Positions 57,998-64,000 of a stretch of DNA of 64,000 bases are shown here, piece after piece. This stretch comes from Bidens hawaiensis (lineage: Eukaryota; Streptophyta; Magnoliopsida; Asterales; Asteraceae), in NCBI GenBank assembly GCA_021521415.1, contig JAIQDT010001667.1, forward strand, positions 372,001 through 436,000, written 5' to 3'. The notes under the pieces were generated by a model. That model worked only from the letters and a program-made list of their open reading frames with translations. It was not told the origin of the DNA and ran no database searches. A program made the translations under genes and the position numbers. Position 1 is the stretch's first letter, and every line of letters starts with the position of its first letter.

Positions 57998-60066
57998 AAA
58001 ATCTTTATAAATAAAAAAAATCATTCATTTAACGAGGTTATTCTTTATCGAGATTATACTGTAAAGTTAATTTATTCAGAAATTAAAGTGATTTTTTTCC
58101 CTAAGTATATATAGTTATAGCTGTGTTTAATGTTTGCGGATAATTATTTTGGACGAGGAGTAAGACCGTAAGATATAGGTTGAACTCAATGAAGGCTCAA
58201 GTCTATAAAACTTGAATTGAGTTTAAACTCAAAACTACTTGATATGTTTCATGATATTTATATTGATTATCAATGTGCATAACTTAAAAGAGAAAAGGTA
58301 TGAAAATCTAACTTTTATTATGTGCAAATCAAATTTTATAAGTTTTAACATAATAAACTCTGAAAGGAAAAGCAATAGTTGAAACTTTGGCTGGTAAGTA
58401 AGATATGTTCACATTTGGGAATTGTTAGATTATTATTATTTTATGGTTTAGTGATAAATAAATAATTGCTATGAATTTTGGATTTAGGATTTCAAGTTAT
58501 CTTGAATAATAAATTTAGATTTATTAAGTCACCCTTAATATATTTCTAATCGTCAGCAACTGGACACATGAATACCATTTCTACACGAGTTTTATTTTAT
58601 GGAATTCCTCGAATTCTGCTTAGGGAAGCTAAAATGTGTCAAGTGCGTGTGTCAAATGGGTAGTGTTGACTTGCTATAAGTATAAAAATTATATTTAAGT
58701 TGAACATGATATATTTAACAAATTGAGTCATTTGCTACAACGCTAAGACGAAATATTTAATAAGCGGGTTACAGACACCACGGAGTTAGCACGATTATTT
58801 ATAAAAGGTTCAAAAACACAATACAACACATATAACACAATTATCAACATGATAAAATAGACGTCATCAATAATCATAGTATATGATATACTTAAATATC
58901 ACATCTTTTGCATTTGTATTGCCATTCACCACTTCCCACCTATCGACTTATGGGGTTATGGTTAAGGACTGAAAATATCCGCACTTGAAGCTCACGTAAG
59001 GTTGAATGTTTCATGACTTCGAATTTCAAGGGTATTTGCAAACAAAAAATAACGGGTTTTTTTTTTTCAAAAAACAACTTCTGCATTATAAACAAGAGAG
59101 AAACAACAATGGCTGAGACTTGAGAAGAAAATGCAGTTAGAAATGAATTTAGAAAAAGAGAAAATTACACCAATTATGCCACGTGATAGCGGGATCATTC
59201 GATCTACTTTTTAACCATAGAAAACCTAATGCCGTTTTGTGTACCAAGATGACCTTGATGGTTGCTTCTTTGTTGTTTAACATCTTATTATTTGTACATT
59301 CTATATACACCAACAAGTGACTCAATATGTGACTCTTATGAGTAACTTGACCCAACAATTTTTGTAAATAAAGATTTTATTAAAACTTACATACATATTA
59401 TTTTAACTTCGAATAACAATGGCAAGAAACCTAGAAGTTGATACTCTTAACACAACATTCACACCATTTGAATTTTTACATGATTTAAAACCTTTTAAGC
59501 AATAATTCTTTTTGATTTGTAATAGTACCACTAATCCAAATGTGACATTAAGTGCTGGAATAGTACTTCTTCATGCGGTTTTGACTTTTTACATGATCCT
59601 GATGCATGATGTATACTTATTTGCTAAAACCATAAATGTAATGAAATCCGGGTAAACCTCATATCAACATGTTGTGTTTTAGTTAATTATACTTACTATT
59701 TTACTAAAATTGCATAATCTCATTCTATCGCATAATCATAGACACGTCCATTTTATTATATTTCTTTTTATCAATATTATATCATAATATGAATTCCGAA
59801 AAGTTTTTCTTTTATTAAAAACTGATAAAATATAATTGGTATGATTATTTTTTTATTTTTTCATTTTCAAAGGAAAGTATTGTTATTTTCATGTGATTGC
59901 TTTAAGTATATTTTGTCTTGAAATTACAGTAAGTTTGTTGGGTGTCATATATCTTTTACCCACCACGGATAGGGGTTTCAGTAACCTTTTTTTCCCCTCC
60001 GAATATAGAATATTAATCAGTACATACGCACGCACGCACGCACGCACGCACGCATATACATACCCA
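57998..60066. other. AT-rich intergenic DNA with (ACGC)n microsatellite
   Basis: No gene is supported. A run of about seven ACGC units lies at about 60025-60053, just left of the copia-like element; short frames through it are repeat artefacts. Confidence 0.6.
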
Positions 60067-60493
60067 TCAAGTCCCATATTGATAATTAACACACGAATTA
60101 AACGAATAACTCTCGTTTATATTAATCAGAAAATATAACTCTAAAAACTGATTACAAATCTCTCAAACCCTAACTCGGTTTGACTCTTGATGAACCCTAA
60201 CTCGGTTACACCAACTCCACCCTAGATGAACCCTAACTCGGTTACATCTCGTGTGTATCTAGATGAAACCTAACTCGGTTGCATCTCACACCACACACAA
60301 TCTATAATGTCTAACCATAACATGTTTATACAGGACTAACTTAACTTGCTATAAAAGACATTACCTATTATAATTACAATACAATTAGGAAACATAACGT
60401 AATTAGGAAACATAACCAACTATGACCGACTTGTCAATATTGGTCCCTCAAGTTCACCAACTTGTGACTTGGAGTCTGAAATTACGTCCAACA
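60067..60493 (-). repeat. 3' LTR of the copia-like element
   Basis: On the minus strand it runs TGTTGGACG ... GGGACTTGA. It contains several copies of a ~25-bp CCCTAACTCGG(T) motif, as GATGAACCCTAACTCGGTTAC. Confidence 0.9.
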
Positions 60494-61182
60494 ATCACTC
60501 GAAATAGGTAAAACTTCAACTCCGAGCATGCCTCTTTTGCCCTGTTTGATTTGACCCATGATCTTGACCTTCTCAATTTTCACAACCATTTTGGCCTTGA
60601 TCTCTCCGGAACTTTTCTTGATCCATAGATGTGTTCTTCGGCTCCCCCGAACTCGACTGCCTCTGTGACCCTGTCCTCGACCATTCCCTCGGCCGTATGA
60701 AAACGCATAACCACTCCTTTGGCTGCAATCCCGGTCATCTAATCGAGTGAACATCAATCTTCGTTGATTTTCTTTTCACGGATCACCCGTTTTCTCACAT
60801 TGATCCGTCACAGATCAGTTCTTCTCGAACACACTTTCTCAGCAAGTTGATTGCTTCACACAAACGACTCACTCTTTGATCAATCTATCACGGATTAACA
60901 ATTTCCTTCTTCACCGGTATCACACCGTACCACCCGAATCACTTAGGTAAATTTCACACCCGTCGCAAGTGATCAATTTTTCACACAATCTGAATCGCTC
61001 AGATTGATATCCCGTAGTTGCCTCGCACAAACCCTTTGCTCGTAAAATAAAATAAATCAAACCACAGTTAAAACATAACTCGTTCAACCCGTATAAATAC
61101 GAACTTTGATTGAACCTACTTGTCCAACCCAAATAAGATACCAAGCAAGAGTGATTAAACCAATTTGTTTAATAAAAAAATA

Positions 61183-61194
61183 GCTCTGATACCA
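61183..61194 (-). other. Primer binding site (initiator tRNA-Met type)
   Basis: The minus strand reads TGGTATCAGAGC, two bases inside the 5' LTR. It fixes the minus orientation of the element. Confidence 0.9.
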
Positions 61195-61196
61195 AT

Positions 61197-61623
61197 TCAA
61201 GTCCCATATCGATAATCAACACACGAATTAAACGAATAACTCTCGTTTATATTAATCAGAAAATATAACTCTAAAAACTGATTACAAATCTCTCAAACCC
61301 TAACTCGGTTTAACTCTTGATGAACCCTAACTCGGTTACACCAACTCCACCCTAGATGAACCCTAACTCGGTTACATCTCGTGTGTATCTAGATGAAACC
61401 TAACTCGGTTGCATCTCACACCACACACAATCTATAATGTCTAACCATGACATGTTTATACAGGACTAACTTAACTTGCTATCAAAGACATTACCTATTA
61501 TAATTACAATACAATTAGGAAACATAACGTAATTAGGAAACATAATCAACTATGACCGACTTGTCAATATTGGTCCCTCAAGTTCACCAACTTGTGACTT
61601 GGAGTCTGAAATTACGTCCAACA
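61197..61623 (-). repeat. 5' LTR of the copia-like element
   Basis: 427 bp, the same length as the other LTR and nearly identical to it. It shares its distal ~360 bp with the inverted copies at 10732-11365. Confidence 0.92.
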
Positions 61624-61730
61624 ACCCACACATATATTATATCACTAAAGTTCTTGTTTTTCTATGAAAAAATAGAATTTGAAGTTTATATATTGTTTTA
61701 AATAATTATCCAAAGTGTATATGATAATAA

Positions 61731-62028
61731 GGTAGTGGTGGAGTGGTAAGAGAGAGGCCATGTGTTTCATGTGACTTAGGTTCGATTCATGCCCTCAATA
61801 TTTAGTTTCGGCACCTGGTGATGATGAAAGACTATATGAATAGGCAACGATCGCTAGTTCGATCCTTGAATTTTATGTGTATCCCAACGCACTGTCGTAC
61901 TTTTGGACGAGTGTTCACTGGGCGTCGGCCCTAGGTGAGGGTCCCCAGTTCAGAGACGAGTGCATCCCGTTGTGATGAATTTTGCTTATTTGGGGGATTC
62001 ATTGGCCATTAAAATAAATAAATACAAA
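61731..62028 (+). mobile_element. tRNA-derived SINE
   Basis: The head carries GGTAGTGGTGGAGTGGTAAG (box A) and GGTTCGATTC (box B), and a second GTTCGATCC-like motif lies 115 bp on. The tail is A/T-rich (TTAAAATAAATAAATAC). The flanks TGTATATGATAATAAG (left) and TGTATATATATAAG (right) look like an imperfect target duplication. Confidence 0.75.
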
Positions 62029-64000
62029 ATGTATATATATAAGCGACAAATTCTTTTCATGATATATGTTTCTTGAGCTCTTTATATAATTACAATTCTA
62101 AATGTGTGTGAAAAACATGGTAATGAAGGTGAGTTGAATCTTACATGTCATTAAAGTGGTCCAAAGATGTTATTGCCTTTCATCAACTTATTTAAGGGAG
62201 ATGCATACCAAAACATAGAACACACAATTATCCTCTCTTTCTCTCTCAAGAATGGTTGATGAGAATGATACCTGATTCGAGACCAATTTGATTGAATATA
62301 AAGTGATCTCGGACCAGGCTTCATTCCCACCAACGTTCGAGTAGTCAGCATTGAAAACACATGGTCATCTTATGTTTTCTTTGAATAGGAGCACAAAAAA
62401 AGATGACAAGATGACACTGATCTACATATACACATGTCATGTGATGTTAGGGGTAAGTTTAGGTATAACCATTAAATACTTAAAATTATTTTGTTCATGA
62501 TTTTAATGCATTCATACATTGAAGTTTCTAATGAGAAATAGTATATTCATTACATATATGTACTTGTTTCACTAGTTAATAAAATTGTTTTATAAATAAT
62601 TAAATATTTAGCACCTAATGATGTTTCATAAATATTGTTAGAGATGAATCAACATCAACTTTAAAATAACACCTTGGAAAATGAAGTAGAAAATGTTTGT
62701 TGTGTATTCAATGCATGGGTCATATGTTATCACACACATGCATTATGTTATATAGAAGAATTAAGGTTCTTGTATCCAACATTTTACTCTTTTCATTATA
62801 GTTCGTGATCATAGATGTTATTGAATTTGGTCAATTAGATTTGTTGGATTATAGAACAAAATAGTTAAGTTATAATTATTCTTGATCAAGGATCATAAGT
62901 AAACAGTTTGCTCTTGTGGTTTACTTGAGATATGGGGGTGATTTTGCCGTTGAAATTTGAGATGTTCTTGTGGTCTCATATTTCTTTGTTTTTACCAAAT
63001 CCCTTGAAATTTGAAGTGTGAAAACATGACTACAAAACAAACAAATTGCTTTAACTTTTCTACTTTTAGTAGTTGGATTAGTCATCCCATTGGACCTTGC
63101 TTGTAGACAGTTGCAAAGAATATGAAGCAATACTCTTTCACTTTATCTTTCAAAGGGAGATGATAATTATAATAATTATATTCTCTTTACTTCTCATAAT
63201 CAATTTAAATAAAAAAAGTTATTAATATATTATAAAAGTCAGATTGTTTAAGAAAACATTAGTTTAGGTCTAGCCATTGTTTTGACTTATAATCCTAAAA
63301 ATCAGATTGTTTTTCAATAAACCACATCCTAAAAGCAGTAAAACAAACACCTTATCAAAACTTTGAGATTTTCATCACTTTAACTGCCATCATAACTTCC
63401 CCTTGCTTTGGGACCATTCTAGAAACTTTATTTGATTTGATAACCAGGGTGCTCCTTAATGTGAGACAAAAATATCATAGTCTTCTTTACTTCTTTTCTT
63501 TCTAATAACCTTGATATAACATTTTAACTCGAATAGACATAATTGTTTTACATATGAAAATGGAGGAACCTTATCTCTTATATACAACATAATTTCACAA
63601 CATTTAACAAAATTAAATAGAAAATTTGTCCACTAGAAATGTGTTATATCCGTCACCTCATACAACCGTCCGGTTTAATCACAAGGAGGATTTGTATTGG
63701 TTGTTCGAGCAGAGACTTCAGGGTGTAATTACTCGTTCTGGAATTACATCCAACCAAACACAACTAACTATGATGTTCTCCCATCGTTCACAGCCTATAT
63801 ACACAACATGCACTGGTAAGGTCGAACATTATTATGAGCAAAATATCAATGGGTTGCTTCTTCGATTAAAACAATTATGAAGATAGCGTATATATTGAAA
63901 AAATTCGATTAAAAAATTATGAAGATATAAGAAAGTATTTATTATTAAGTTTGTAAGCAAACACATTTAAGAAAAAGTTTCTTCTATTACAACTAACCTA
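62029..64000. other. AT-rich intergenic DNA
   Basis: No gene was recognised. An 84-codon frame at 63626-63880 has a fairly non-repetitive composition but no family I know and no supporting signals, so I do not call it. Confidence 0.55.

Larger units (their letters stand above)
60067..61623 (-). mobile_element. Young non-autonomous LTR retrotransposon (copia-like), 1557 bp
   Basis: Two 427-bp LTRs (60067-60493 and 61197-61623) flank a ~700-bp interior. The 5-bp target duplication ACCCA is perfect (60062-60066 and 61624-61628). The minus-strand primer site TGGTATCAGAGC is at 61194-61183, two bases from the 5' LTR. By eye the LTRs differ at about six positions and have no indels, so insertion is recent. 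The interior holds no protease, integrase or reverse transcriptase. A 91-codon frame at 60757-60482, with a Gly/Arg-rich run (GRGNGRGQGHRGSRVRGSR), may be a remnant. The size and layout resemble TRIM/SMART-type elements, but the interior is longer than usual. Confidence 0.92.

Noticed and set aside
59889..60138. Frames on both strands over ACGC repeats
   Set aside because: They are products of the (ACGC)n microsatellite and the LTR edge.
63626..63880. 84-codon plus-strand frame
   Set aside because: No family recognised and no promoter or splice context; too short to support alone.

Overview
This window is plant nuclear DNA, most likely from a eudicot with a repeat-rich genome. The evidence is GT-AG introns with matching phases, AT-rich intergenic DNA, Ty3/gypsy and copia-like LTR retrotransposons, hAT, Mutator-like and PIF/Harbinger-like elements, Helitron ends and tRNA-derived SINEs. 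The style of the repeats suggests Asteraceae, but that is an impression, not a proof. I see no bacterial operon, CRISPR array or phage.

Four host genes were rebuilt exon by exon. (1) On the minus strand at 8998-16520 is a nine-exon gene for a plant zeta-toxin-fold P-loop kinase of the NADKc / At2g30630 / At1g06750 family. Its introns carry an inverted-LTR retroelement, an hAT element and GC-rich minisatellites. (2) On the minus strand at 26864-28378 is XRCC4 (DNA end joining). Exons 2-4 are intact, but exon 1 has lost about 150 nt and is out of frame. (3) On the minus strand at 29420-31086 is an intact eight-exon Alba protein (At2g34160-like, 175 aa). (4) On the plus strand at 54043-57561 is an intact six-exon WVD2-like/TPX2-family microtubule protein (353 aa), with several MITEs in its introns.

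The rest is mostly mobile DNA. Positions 1-3885 hold the 5' part of a minus-strand gypsy element (gag, PBS and a 2.4-kb LTR full of tandem repeats). Positions 5287-5958 hold a fragment of the Myb/NAM-associated partner protein of PIF/Harbinger transposons. Positions 18030-21180 hold four MITE-like elements alternating with (TA)n tracts. Positions 24800-26340 hold a decayed TTF/ZMYM-type hAT transposase. Positions 31402-32861 carry a Helitron 3' end and degenerate repeats, into which a 13-kb Athila-like gypsy element (32862-45917, TSD ATATT) is inserted. Positions 46132-47716 hold a PIF-type MITE, a 109-bp SINE and another Helitron end. Positions 60067-61623 hold a young non-autonomous LTR element (TSD ACCCA), followed by a SINE at 61731.

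The most noteworthy points are the broken first exon of XRCC4, the palindromic LTR derivative in the kinase intron, the repeated CCCATCGCG/CGCGATGGG palindrome in the Athila-like element, the excess of TAG among that element's in-frame stops, and the MITE/(TA)n array. None clearly amounts to a new biological system; they are specific, checkable observations.
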